Positions 35,446-43,972 of a stretch of 64,000 nt of DNA are shown here, one piece after another. How positions within the stretch are numbered: position 1 is the stretch's first letter; the number at the start of each line of letters is the position of its first letter. Source of the stretch: [Mycobacterium] fortunisiensis (GTDB lineage: Bacteria > Actinomycetota > Actinomycetes > Mycobacteriales > Mycobacteriaceae). The notes below the pieces were generated by a model. It did no database searches. It was not told where the DNA came from and saw nothing but the letters and a program-made list of their open reading frames with translations. The stretch is taken from positions 62,001 to 126,000 of the forward strand of contig NZ_VOMB01000012.1 in NCBI RefSeq assembly GCF_019050325.1. Direction: 5' to 3'. The position numbers and the translations under genes are program-made.

Positions 35446-36995
35446 AGTGGGATGACCAGTGTGACGTCGTGATCGCCGGGTCCGGGGGTGGCGGCGTCAC
35501 CGGCGCCTACACCGCGGCACGAGAAGGTCTGTCGGTGATCCTGGCGGAGGCCAGCGACAAATTCGGCGGCACCACAGCGTATTCCGGCGGCGGCGGGGTG
35601 TGGTTCCCGTGCAACCCGGTGCTGCAGCGGGCCGGCACCGACGACACCATCGAGGACGCCCTGGAGTATTACCACGCCGTGGTCGGCGACCGCACCCCGC
35701 GGGAACTGCAGGACACCTACGTCCGCGGCGGGGCCGGGCTGATCGAGTACCTGGAAGCCGACGAGAACCTGAAATTCGCTCCGATGCCGTGGCCGGATTA
35801 CTTCGGCAAGGCGCCCAAGGCCCGCGCCGACGGGCAGCGTCACATCGCGGCCCGGCCGCTCAAAGTGGCGAAGGCCCCGCACCTGCGCGAGGCGGTGCGC
35901 GGGCCGCTGGACGCCGACCGGCTCGGTGCCGAACAGCCTGACGACTACTTCATCGGCGGGCGGGCACTGATCGCCCGATTCCTGAAAGCCCTTGAGCAGT
36001 ACCCGAATGCCTCGTTGCGCCGTAACACCCCGGTGGTGGAACTGGTCATCGAGGACGGCGCCGTCACGGGCGCGATCGTCGAGGCCGACGGTGCGCGCCG
36101 CGCCATCCGGGCCCGGCGCGGTGTGCTGCTGGCCGCAGGCGGATTCGAGGGCAACGACGAACTGCGCCGGCGGTACGGCGTGCCCGGCGTGGCACGCGAC
36201 ACCATGGGGCCGCCGGCCAACCTGGGCCGCGCGCATCAGGCCGCGATCGCCGTCGGCGCCGACGTCGACCTCATGGACCAGGCCTGGTGGTCACCGGGTT
36301 TGACCCATCCCGACGGCCGTTCGGCCTTCGCCCTGTGGTTCACCGGCGGCATCTTCGTCGACCAGAACGGTCAACGGTTCGTCAACGAGTCGGCCGCCTA
36401 CGACCGGATCGGCCGGGCGATCCTGCCGCGGCTCGCCGACGGTTCGATGACGTTGCCGTACTGGATGATCTATGACGACTCTGGGGACGGAGCAGGGGGG
36501 GTTCCACCAATCAAGGCCACCAACGTCTCGATGGTCGACACGCAGCGCTACATCGAGACCGGGCTGTGGCACACCGCCGACACGCTCGAAGAGCTGGCCG
36601 CCAAGATCGGCGTCCCCGCCGAGAACCTGGCCGCCACCGTGGCCCGCTTCAACGCTTTCGTCGCCGCCGGCTCGGACGAGGATTTCGGCCGCGGCGACGA
36701 GGCCTACGACCGGGCCTTCTCCGGCGGGGCCTCACCACTCGTCGCGATCGAGAAGGGCCCGTTCCACGCCGCCGCGTTCGGCATCTCCGACCTGGGCACC
36801 AAGGGCGGGTTGCGTACCGACACGGCGGCGCGGGTACTCGACGCGAGTGGTGCAGCGATCACCGGCCTCTACGCCGCAGGGAACACCATGGCCGCTCCCA
36901 GCGGCACCGCCTATCCCGGCGGGGGAAATCCGATCGGAACCAGCATGCTGTTCAGCCACCTGGCGGTCAAAGACATGCTAGGCAGAGAGGCGTGA
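35442..36995 (+). CDS. KstD-like FAD-dependent steroid dehydrogenase
   Basis: Flavoprotein of 517 residues similar to 3-ketosteroid Delta1-dehydrogenases. The dinucleotide-binding motif VVIAGSGGGGVTGAY is at residues 9-23, the flavin-contact GGTTAYSGGGGVWFP at about 42-56, and the C-terminal AYPGGGNPIGTSMLF matches the substrate/flavin loop of KstD. It should desaturate a steroid A ring or related cyclic ketone using a quinone acceptor. Its ATG overlaps the fadD stop and its stop overlaps an in-frame ATG of the next gene, so the three genes form a tight operon. Confidence 0.88.
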   Translation: MKWDDQCDVVIAGSGGGGVTGAYTAAREGLSVILAEASDKFGGTTAYSGGGGVWFPCNPVLQRAGTDDTIEDALEYYHAVVGDRTPRELQDTYVRGGAGLIEYLEADENLKFAPMPWPDYFGKAPKARADGQRHIAARPLKVAKAPHLREAVRGPLDADRLGAEQPDDYFIGGRALIARFLKALEQYPNASLRRNTPVVELVIEDGAVTGAIVEADGARRAIRARRGVLLAAGGFEGNDELRRRYGVPGVARDTMGPPANLGRAHQAAIAVGADVDLMDQAWWSPGLTHPDGRSAFALWFTGGIFVDQNGQRFVNESAAYDRIGRAILPRLADGSMTLPYWMIYDDSGDGAGGVPPIKATNVSMVDTQRYIETGLWHTADTLEELAAKIGVPAENLAATVARFNAFVAAGSDEDFGRGDEAYDRAFSGGASPLVAIEKGPFHAAAFGISDLGTKGGLRTDTAARVLDASGAAITGLYAAGNTMAAPSGTAYPGGGNPIGTSMLFSHLAVKDMLGREA

Positions 36996-37024
36996 TGCGC
37001 GCTGCGCGAAGAACTGAGGTAGCA

Positions 37025-38155
37025 ATGGGTGACATCCGGGAAATCGACACCGGCGCGGCGATGACGCGCTTCGCCCGGGGTTGGCACTGCGTCGGTCTGG
37101 CCGCGACGTTCCGCGACGGACAGCCACACGGCATCGAAGCTTTCGGCACCAAGCTGGTCGTCTACCCCGACTCCGCCGGGGAGCTGCACGTGCTCGATTC
37201 GTACTGCCGGCACATGGGCGGTGACCTGTCCATGGGTTCGATCAAGGACGACAACCTGGCCTGCCCGTTCCACGACTGGCGCTGGGGCGCCGACGGCAAA
37301 TGCAAGCTGGTGCCGTACGCCAAACGCACGCCGCGGCTGGCCCGCACCCGCAAGTGGCCCACCACCGAGGTCAACGGACAGCTGCTGGTCTGGCACGACC
37401 CGGAAGGGTCCGAACCGCCCGCCGAGCTGGTCCCGCCCACCATCGAGGGCTACGACGAGGGCATCTGGTCACCGTGGCAATGGAATTCGATCCTGATCGA
37501 AGGGTCGCACTGCCGCGAGATCGTCGACAACAACGTCGACATGGCGCACTTCTTCTACATCCACCACGCCTACCCGACCTATTTCAAGAACGTCATCGAA
37601 GGCCATACCGCGAGCCAGTTCATGGAGTCCAAGCCGCGGCCGGACTACGCCACCAGAGAGCTCTGGGACGGCACGTACCTGCGTTCGGAGGCAACGTATT
37701 TCGGCCCCGCCTACATGATCAACTGGCTGCACAACGATCTCGCCCCGGAGTTCACCGTCGAGATCGCCCTGATCAACTGCCACTATCCGGTGACCCACGA
37801 CTCGTTCGTGCTGCAGTGGGGTGTCGCCGTCCAGCAGAACCCCGCGCTGCCCGCGGACAAGGCCGAGAAACTCGCGGCGACGATGAGCCGGACGTTCGGC
37901 GATGGCTTCATGGAAGACGTCGAGATTTGGAAACACAAGGCCCGTATCGACAATCCGCTGCTGACCGAGGAAGACGGCCCGGTCTACCACCATCGCCGGT
38001 GGTACGAGCAGTTCTATGTCGACGTCGCCGACGTCACGCCCGAGATGACCGACCGCTTCGAGCAAGAGGTCGACACCACCCACGCCAACGAACTGTGGCA
38101 GCAGGAAGTCGCCGCGAACCTGGGGGCCGCCAACCCGGCGAAAGCCGCACGGTAG
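37025..38155 (+). CDS. KshA-like Rieske oxygenase (3-ketosteroid 9alpha-hydroxylase oxygenase)
   Basis: Rieske non-haem iron oxygenase of 376 residues. Rieske ligands are C61-x-H63 (YCRHMGG) and C80-x2-H83 (CPFHDWRWG); the mononuclear iron motif is D172-x2-H175-x4-H180 (DMAHFFYIH). Long stretches match KshA of M. tuberculosis, including HDWRWG, GSHCRDI-type and SFVLQWGV blocks. With KstD-like activity it could open the steroid B ring. The reductase KshB is not encoded here and must come from elsewhere. ATG 37025 has a well-spaced GAGG; an upstream in-frame ATG at 36995 is possible. Confidence 0.92.
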   Translation: MGDIREIDTGAAMTRFARGWHCVGLAATFRDGQPHGIEAFGTKLVVYPDSAGELHVLDSYCRHMGGDLSMGSIKDDNLACPFHDWRWGADGKCKLVPYAKRTPRLARTRKWPTTEVNGQLLVWHDPEGSEPPAELVPPTIEGYDEGIWSPWQWNSILIEGSHCREIVDNNVDMAHFFYIHHAYPTYFKNVIEGHTASQFMESKPRPDYATRELWDGTYLRSEATYFGPAYMINWLHNDLAPEFTVEIALINCHYPVTHDSFVLQWGVAVQQNPALPADKAEKLAATMSRTFGDGFMEDVEIWKHKARIDNPLLTEEDGPVYHHRRWYEQFYVDVADVTPEMTDRFEQEVDTTHANELWQQEVAANLGAANPAKAAR

Positions 38156-38179
38156 GCCGGGGCCCGTAAGCTGGCCGCG

Positions 38180-38977
38180 ATGAACCCACGGCCCCCGCTG
38201 GACACGGACGCCCTGCGCGCTGGATTGAGCGCGCCCTGGCGTCAGCTCGACGTCGTCGACGAAACCGGATCCACCAACGCCGACCTGCTCGCGCGGGCCG
38301 GCGCCGGCGAGGACATCGGCGGCGCCGTGCTGTTGGCCGAGTACCAGAACGCCGGCCGGGGCCGCCACGGCCGGGCCTGGACCGCGCCGCCGCGCTCCCA
38401 GGTGGTGCTGTCGTTCGGGGTGGATGCCTCGGGCGTGCCCGTCGACCGGTGGGGCTGGCTGCCGCTGGCCACCGGGCTGGCGATCGTGGATGCCGTCGGC
38501 GAGGTGGCCGGGGTGCGGGTCGGCCTGAAATGGCCCAACGACGTGCTGGTCGGCCCTGGCGGCGGGAAACTGGCCGGCATCCTCGCCGAGGTGGCTTCGC
38601 CGTCGCCCGCCATCGTCGTCGGGCTCGGCCTGAACGTGACGTTGACGGCCGACGAGGCACCGGACGCGCGGGCCACCTCGCTGACGCAGCTGGGTGCGGC
38701 CACGGTGGACCGCACGCCCCTGACCCAGAGTCTGCTTCGTCATCTGGCCGCCCGCATCACCGCATGGCGTACCGGCGATCGCGCGCTCGCCGCCGATTAC
38801 CGCGTCGAGAGCGTCACGATCGGCCACCGGGTGCGCGCGGTCCTGCCCGGGGACAGCACGGTGCAGGGCACCGCCACCGACGTCGACGAACTCGGGCGCC
38901 TGATCATCGACACCGGGACCGAGCGGGTCACGGTGTCGGCCGGTGACGTCACGCATCTGCGCCCGTCCGCGCCGTAA
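38180..38977 (+). CDS. birA: Biotin-[acetyl-CoA-carboxylase] ligase BirA
   Basis: Biotin protein ligase of 265 residues that biotinylates AccA3 and other carriers. The ligase domain shows the DETGSTNADLL strand, the biotinyl-AMP loop GRGRHGRAW (about 57-65) and KWPNDVLVG; the C-terminal SH3-like domain ends VTVSAGDVTHLR. The N-terminal DNA-binding domain of E. coli BirA is absent, as in mycobacteria. ATG 38180. In M. tuberculosis birA adjoins accD5; here the steroid-type operon separates them. Confidence 0.94.
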   Translation: MNPRPPLDTDALRAGLSAPWRQLDVVDETGSTNADLLARAGAGEDIGGAVLLAEYQNAGRGRHGRAWTAPPRSQVVLSFGVDASGVPVDRWGWLPLATGLAIVDAVGEVAGVRVGLKWPNDVLVGPGGGKLAGILAEVASPSPAIVVGLGLNVTLTADEAPDARATSLTQLGAATVDRTPLTQSLLRHLAARITAWRTGDRALAADYRVESVTIGHRVRAVLPGDSTVQGTATDVDELGRLIIDTGTERVTVSAGDVTHLRPSAP

Positions 38978-38986
38978 AGTGCTGCC

Positions 38987-39505
38987 GTGGGTTACCCCGA
39001 GAGCGTGCTGGCCAACGACGAGCAGGTGGTGCTGCACCGGCACCCGCACTGGAAGCGGCTGATTTCGGCGGTGCTCGTGCTGATCCTGAGCACCGCGGCC
39101 GCGGCGTTCGTCGCAGCCGTGGTCAACGCCATGGATTGGCAGGCCACCGCCAAGAACGTGCTGTTCATCGTGATCGGCGTGATCTGGCTCGTCGTGGTCG
39201 GCTGGCTCACCGTCTGGCCGTTCCTGAACTGGTGGACCACCCATTTCGTGATCACCGACCGGCGGGTGATGTTCCGGCACGGCGTGCTGACCCGCTCGGG
39301 CATCGACATTCCGCTGGCCCGGATCAACAGCGTCGAATTCCGCCACGGCCTGCTCGACCGGCTGCTGCGCACCGGCACCCTGATCATCGAATCAGCGTCG
39401 CAGGATCCCCTGGAATTCCACGACATTCCGCGCGTGGAGCGGGTGCATTCCCTGCTGTATCACGAAGTTTTCGACACCCTGGGGTCCGAAGAGTCGCCCA
39501 GCTGA
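38987..39505 (+). CDS. PH domain-containing membrane protein
   Basis: A 172-residue protein with two transmembrane helices (about 24-47 and 57-79) followed by a bacterial pleckstrin-homology-like (YdbT/bPH2) domain, FVITDRRVMFRHGVLTR to DPLEFHDIPRVE. Membrane-associated; ligand unknown. GTG start 9 bp after birA, so probably co-transcribed. The 3' end overlaps the convergent GtrA-like gene by 46 bp. Confidence 0.88.
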   Translation: MGYPESVLANDEQVVLHRHPHWKRLISAVLVLILSTAAAAFVAAVVNAMDWQATAKNVLFIVIGVIWLVVVGWLTVWPFLNWWTTHFVITDRRVMFRHGVLTRSGIDIPLARINSVEFRHGLLDRLLRTGTLIIESASQDPLEFHDIPRVERVHSLLYHEVFDTLGSEESPS

Positions 39506-40125
39506 CGGGCCTTGTTGCGCCGGCTGGGCCGCCGTAGCGGTGTCACCGTCGCGGTCTTGTGCAGCTCGGCATGATCCTCGAGCGCTTCGGCGATACCGCC
39601 ACCGGTGAGCGTGGATTCCAGTGCCAGATCGGGCTTGTCGGTGAATTCGTCGGGGAACACCCAGCGGCGGAACGCCCAGAACCGGAACGCCATCTGCAGC
39701 AGGTTGCCCAGGATGTAGGCGGAGATGAAGTCCGCGATGTTCTCCACCGTCAGCGAGACCTCGGGCACCCGAAGCCCCAGCACGTAGCTGGAGAAGTACA
39801 GCGGCATCATCGACAGCAGCACGCCCACACCGCTGAACGCGAAGAACAGCAGGGCCTCGTGGTGGCGTTCGCGGCCGCCGCGGTTCTGGAAGCTCCACTC
39901 CCGATTGAGGATGTAGGAGGCGATGACCGCGACGATGCCGGCGATGATCTTGGCCGTCACCGGCTTGGGTTCGAGCACGGTGAGCTTGAGGGTGTAGAAG
40001 ATCGCCGAATCGATGACAAACGTCGTCGCGCCGACGATCGCGAACTTGATCAGTTCGTGATGGCGTTCGGCGTAGGGACGGACGAATCGCGGCAATCGAG
40101 CGATTGTCGCATCGGCGAAGGACAC
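39460..40125 (-). CDS. GtrA family membrane protein
   Basis: A 221-residue protein with four transmembrane helices in the first 160 residues (FAIVGATTFVIDSAIFYTLK is the typical first GtrA helix) and a basic cytosolic tail. GtrA proteins flip or assist in transfer of lipid-linked sugars in cell-wall polysaccharide synthesis. This matches M. tuberculosis Rv3277 by position beside the PH protein and purK. ATG 40125, divergent from purK with 122 bp between. Confidence 0.87.
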   Translation of the reverse strand: MSFADATIARLPRFVRPYAERHHELIKFAIVGATTFVIDSAIFYTLKLTVLEPKPVTAKIIAGIVAVIASYILNREWSFQNRGGRERHHEALLFFAFSGVGVLLSMMPLYFSSYVLGLRVPEVSLTVENIADFISAYILGNLLQMAFRFWAFRRWVFPDEFTDKPDLALESTLTGGGIAEALEDHAELHKTATVTPLRRPSRRNKARQLGDSSDPRVSKTS

Positions 40126-40247
40126 AGCTAGGCAGTGTACGGAAATGCGTGCTGCGATGCCGCATCGTGCCGAAGCCGGACCTTAACCGCAGGTCAATGC
40201 GCCGGTCACGGAGATGACACCGATCGGCGCATGACACCATAGAGCGC

Positions 40248-41459
40248 GTGCCGACAACACCCAACCCCTCGAACGGGGCAGCTCCCAAGGTGGCGATGAT
40301 CGGTGGCGGGCAGCTGGCCAGGATGACCCACCAGGCGGCCGTCGCCCTGGGACAGACCCTTCGGGTGCTGGCCGCCGGGCCCGACGAATCCGCCGCGCAG
40401 GTCACCCCCGACGTCGTCATCGGCTCCCACACCGACCTGGACGCGCTGCGCCGGGTGGCGGCTGGCGTATCGGCGTTGACGTTCGACCACGAGCACGTGC
40501 CCACCGAGCACCTTGAGCAGCTGGTCGCCGAAGGGGTGACGGTCAACCCGCCACCGCAGGCCCTGGTGCACGCCCAGGACAAGCTGCTGATGCGGCGCAG
40601 GCTTGCGTCCCTGGGCGCCCCGGTGCCGCGTTTCGCCGAGATCACCTCGGTCGCCGACGTCGAGGCGTTCGTGCGCGAGATCGACGGGCCGGTGGTGATC
40701 AAGACCGTGCGCGGCGGTTACGACGGCAAGGGCGTGGTGATGGCCGACGATCTGGACGCCGCCCGCGAGGTCGTGGCCGGCTACCTGGCTGACGGGGTGG
40801 CGGTGCTGGCCGAGGAACGGGTGGCGATGCGGCGCGAGCTGGCCGCGCTGGTGGCCCGCTCACCGTTCGGGCAGGGCGCGGCCTGGCCGGTGGTCGAGAC
40901 CGTGCAGCGCGACGGCATCTGCGTCGAGGTGTACGCCCCGGCGCCGGGGCTTTCAGACGAACTCGGCTCGGAGGCAAGCGAACTCGGTCTGCGGATCGCC
41001 GAGGAACTGGGCGTGGTCGGGGTGCTCGCCGTCGAGCTGTTCGAGACGGTCGACGGCGGCCTGCTGGTCAACGAACTGGCGATGCGGCCGCACAATTCCG
41101 GGCACTGGACCATGAACGGCGCGGTCACGAGCCAGTTCGAGCAGCACCTGCGCGCGGTGCTGGACTATCCGCTCGGTGACACCTCGACCATCGCGCCGGC
41201 CACGGTGATGGCCAACGTGCTCGGCGCGCCGCAGACACCGACGATGTCGATGGACGAGCGGCTGCACCATCTGTTCGCGCGGATTCCCGATGCGAAGGTG
41301 CACCTGTACGGCAAGGGCGAACGGCCGGGCCGAAAACTCGGCCACGTCAACATCATCGGCGCGAACATGGACGAACTGCGCGAGCGTGCGGTGCGGGCCG
41401 CGCACTGGTTGTCACACGGCGAGTGGACTGATGGGTGGGATGAACATGCCGGGAACTGA
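40248..41459 (+). CDS. purK: 5-(carboxyamino)imidazole ribonucleotide synthase PurK
   Basis: ATP-grasp enzyme of 403 residues that carboxylates AIR to N5-CAIR in purine synthesis. Motifs include [10 protein letters not shown] at the N-terminus (about 13-22), the ATP-grasp loop [14 protein letters not shown] (about 150-163) and [17 protein letters not shown] start 40248. The last 20 bp overlap the start of purE, so the pair is translationally coupled and channels N5-CAIR. Confidence 0.95.
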   Translation: MPTTPNPSNGAAPKVAMIGGGQLARMTHQAAVALGQTLRVLAAGPDESAAQVTPDVVIGSHTDLDALRRVAAGVSALTFDHEHVPTEHLEQLVAEGVTVNPPPQALVHAQDKLLMRRRLASLGAPVPRFAEITSVADVEAFVREIDGPVVIKTVRGGYDGKGVVMADDLDAAREVVAGYLADGVAVLAEERVAMRRELAALVARSPFGQGAAWPVVETVQRDGICVEVYAPAPGLSDELGSEASELGLRIAEELGVVGVLAVELFETVDGGLLVNELAMRPHNSGHWTMNGAVTSQFEQHLRAVLDYPLGDTSTIAPATVMANVLGAPQTPTMSMDERLHHLFARIPDAKVHLYGKGERPGRKLGHVNIIGANMDELRERAVRAAHWLSHGEWTDGWDEHAGN

Positions 41460-41994
41460 CGCAGCCGAGCGGGAAGCGAACGCGGGTCGCGCATCAGCAC
41501 GGGTCGGGCTGATCATGGGCAGCGACAGCGATTGGTCGGTGATGTCGGAGGCGGCCACCGCGCTCGCCGAGTTCGAGGTGCCGTTCGAGGTCGGCGTCGT
41601 CTCCGCGCACCGCACCCCGCAGCGCATGCTCGACTACGCGAAGACCGCCGCCGACCGCGGCATCCAGGTGATCATCGCCGGGGCCGGGGGAGCTGCACAT
41701 CTGCCCGGCATGGTGGCCGCTGCCACACCGCTTCCGGTGATCGGGGTGCCGGTGCCGCTGGCCCGCCTCGACGGCATGGATTCGTTGCTGTCCATCGTGC
41801 AGATGCCCGCCGGGGTGCCGGTGGCCACGGTTTCCATCGGCGGCGCCCGCAATGCGGGTCTGCTGGCCGTGCGGATCCTGGGCGCGTCGGACGCCGCGCT
41901 GCGCGCCCGGATGGAGACGTTTCAGGCCGATCTGGAAGCCATGGTGCTGGAGAAGGACGCGGCCCTGCGCGATCGCCTGTTGGGCGACGGCTGA
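41440..41994 (+). CDS. purE: N5-CAIR mutase PurE
   Basis: Class I N5-carboxyaminoimidazole ribonucleotide mutase of 184 residues. The phosphate-binding GSDSDWSVM (about 27-35), the active-site SAHRTPQRM and [11 protein letters not shown] segments are present. The start codon is uncertain: ATGs at 41431, 41440 and 41446 are all in frame and lie within the purK 3' end; 41440 was chosen for spacing to a GGTGGG sequence. Confidence 0.94.
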   Translation: MNMPGTDAAEREANAGRASARVGLIMGSDSDWSVMSEAATALAEFEVPFEVGVVSAHRTPQRMLDYAKTAADRGIQVIIAGAGGAAHLPGMVAAATPLPVIGVPVPLARLDGMDSLLSIVQMPAGVPVATVSIGGARNAGLLAVRILGASDAALRARMETFQADLEAMVLEKDAALRDRLLGDG

Positions 41995-42007
41995 ACCGGT
42001 CGCCGAA

Positions 42008-42664
42008 TCAATCGCCGATCAGCTCGCGGATGCGGGGGGTGAGGGATTCCAGCGGTTCGTCGGTCGACATCACCACAACGGCGGTGCGGCCGCCACCGCC
42101 CCGGTAGATCGGCCAGGTCGCGGCCAGCGCCTCGGCCAGGTCCGACCGCGGGTTGGTCACGTCGCCGCGCAGCCATCGGCGCAGCACGTGATTGTGTGCG
42201 GCGACCACGGCGTTGGCGAACAGTTCGGCACGCAGGTCCGCCGTCCAGTCCCCGGTCCGCGCGGCCCGTAGGTGTTTGGTGAACAGCCGGACGTACCGCG
42301 ACACCACGGCCGTTTCGAAGTCGCGCAGGGCAGGTACCTCGCGGGTGAGCCGATAGCGCGTGCGGGCGCGCTCGCCCTCGGCGAGATAGTTCTCGAACAC
42401 CGAGGTGGTTGCCACCGCGATGACTTCGGCGGGAAGCGCTTCGGCCGGCACCGCCGACAATCTCTCGTCGGCGCGGCGTAGCAACGCCTCGTGATCGGGA
42501 AAGATCATCGCCTCTTTCGAACCGAACTGACGAAACGCGGTGGTGCGACCCACCTGAGCCCGTGCCGCGATGTCGTCGACGCTGGTGGCCTCGTACCCGC
42601 GTTCCTCGAACAGGTCGAACGCCGCGCTCACCAGACGCTCCCGAGTGCTGGGCAGGGTGGGCAT
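42008..42664 (-). CDS. TetR family regulator adjacent to fadE25
   Basis: A 218-residue TetR protein with the helix-turn-helix at about residues 23-45 (SVDDIAARAQVGRTTAFRQF) and a long ligand-binding domain. GGAGG precedes the ATG at 42664. Two near-identical 13-bp palindromes lie 21 bp apart in the gap to fadE25 (42683-42695 and 42704-42716) and are its obvious operators, so it probably represses itself and fadE25 in response to an acyl-CoA. Not present in the M. tuberculosis purE-fadE25 order as remembered. Confidence 0.87.
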   Translation of the reverse strand: MPTLPSTRERLVSAAFDLFEERGYEATSVDDIAARAQVGRTTAFRQFGSKEAMIFPDHEALLRRADERLSAVPAEALPAEVIAVATTSVFENYLAEGERARTRYRLTREVPALRDFETAVVSRYVRLFTKHLRAARTGDWTADLRAELFANAVVAAHNHVLRRWLRGDVTNPRSDLAEALAATWPIYRGGGGRTAVVVMSTDEPLESLTPRIRELIGD

Positions 42665-42682
42665 GAACACACCTCCTGGTCG

Positions 42683-42695
42683 GGTACTGAGTGCC
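42683..42695. promoter_or_regulatory. Operator copy 1 (tetR-fadE25)
   Basis: GGTACTGAGTGCC, one mismatch from the perfect palindrome of copy 2. Centre 21 bp from copy 2, two helical turns, so both would be bound on one DNA face. Confidence 0.65.
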
Positions 42696-42703
42696 GATGC
42701 TAT

Positions 42704-42716
42704 GGTACTGAGTACC
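42704..42716. promoter_or_regulatory. Operator copy 2 (tetR-fadE25)
   Basis: GGTACT-G-AGTACC, a perfect 13-bp palindrome between the divergent tetR and fadE25 starts. Confidence 0.75.
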
Positions 42717-42802
42717 AAAAGTAGCAGGGCGATGTACTCGATGTGCAGTCCGGGCAACGATGGAATCTAGAGAGCCAAGAGCTGAAAGCGAAGGAGAAGA
42801 TC

Positions 42803-43972
42803 ATGGCTGGTTGGGCCGGAAACCCATCTTTTGATCTGTTTCAGCTGCCGGAGGAGCATCAGGAGCTTCGGGCGGCGATCAGGGCGCTGGCGGAGAAGGA
42901 GATCGCCCCGCACGCTGCCGACGTCGACGAGAATGCGCGCTTCCCCGAGGAGGCTCTGCAGGCCCTGAACGCCTCGGGGTTCAACGCGATCCACGTCCCC
43001 GAGGAGTACGGCGGCCAGGGTGCCGACTCGGTCGCGGCCTGCATCGTCATCGAGGAAGTGGCCCGGGTGGATTGCTCGGCCTCGCTGATCCCGGCGGTCA
43101 ACAAGCTCGGCACGATGGGCCTGATCCTGCGCGGCTCGGACGAGCTGAAGAAGCAGGTGCTGCCGTCGCTGGCCTCGGGTGAGGCGATGGCCTCCTACGC
43201 GTTGAGCGAGCGCGAGGCCGGCAGCGACGCCGCCGGCATGCGCACCCGCGCCAAGGCCGACGGGGACGGCTGGATCCTCAACGGCGCCAAGTGCTGGATC
43301 ACCAACGGCGGCAAGTCGACCTGGTACACCGTGATGGCGGTGACCGACCCCGACAAGGGTGCCAACGGCATCTCGGCGTTCATGGTGCACAAGGACGACG
43401 AGGGCTTCGTCGTCGGCCCCAAGGAGCGCAAGCTCGGCATCAAGGGCAGCCCGACCACCGAGCTGTACTTCGAGAACTGCCGGATCCCGGGGGACCGGAT
43501 CATCGGTGAGCCCGGCACCGGTTTCAAGACCGCGCTGGCCACCCTCGATCACACCCGCCCGACCATCGGCGCCCAGGCCGTCGGTATCGCCCAGGGTGCG
43601 CTGGACGCGGCGATCGCCTACACCAAGGACCGCAAGCAGTTCGGCCGTCCGGTCAGTGACAACCAGGGCGTGCAGTTCATGCTCGCCGACATGGCGATGA
43701 AGGTGGAAGCTGCCCGGCTGATGGTGTATTCGGCCGCAGCACGAGCCGAGCGCGGCGAGGGCAACCTCGGGTTCATCTCGGCGGCGAGCAAGTGCCTGGC
43801 CTCCGATGTGGCCATGGAGGTCACCACCGATGCCGTGCAGCTGTTCGGCGGTGCCGGCTACACCGTGGACTTCCCGGTGGAGCGGATGATGCGCGACGCC
43901 AAGATCACCCAGATCTACGAGGGCACGAACCAGATTCAGCGCGTGGTGATGAGCCGCGCCCTGCTCAAGTAG
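42803..43972 (+). CDS. fadE25: Acyl-CoA dehydrogenase FadE25
   Basis: FAD-dependent acyl-CoA dehydrogenase of 389 residues. The flavin-contact YALSEREAGSDAAG (about 132-145) and WITNGG strands and the C-terminal catalytic base Glu 373 in IYEGTNQIQR are present. Introduces a 2,3 double bond into acyl-CoA, transferring electrons to ETF. AAGGAG precedes ATG 42803. Controlled most likely by the divergent TetR through two palindromes. The 3' end overlaps the next convergent gene by 8 bp. Confidence 0.95.
   Translation: MAGWAGNPSFDLFQLPEEHQELRAAIRALAEKEIAPHAADVDENARFPEEALQALNASGFNAIHVPEEYGGQGADSVAACIVIEEVARVDCSASLIPAVNKLGTMGLILRGSDELKKQVLPSLASGEAMASYALSEREAGSDAAGMRTRAKADGDGWILNGAKCWITNGGKSTWYTVMAVTDPDKGANGISAFMVHKDDEGFVVGPKERKLGIKGSPTTELYFENCRIPGDRIIGEPGTGFKTALATLDHTRPTIGAQAVGIAQGALDAAIAYTKDRKQFGRPVSDNQGVQFMLADMAMKVEAARLMVYSAAARAERGEGNLGFISAASKCLASDVAMEVTTDAVQLFGGAGYTVDFPVERMMRDAKITQIYEGTNQIQRVVMSRALLK

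Noticed and set aside
37469..39346. A 625-codon minus-strand open frame
   Set aside because: Spans kshA, birA and the PH-domain gene in antisense, all of which have clear family motifs.
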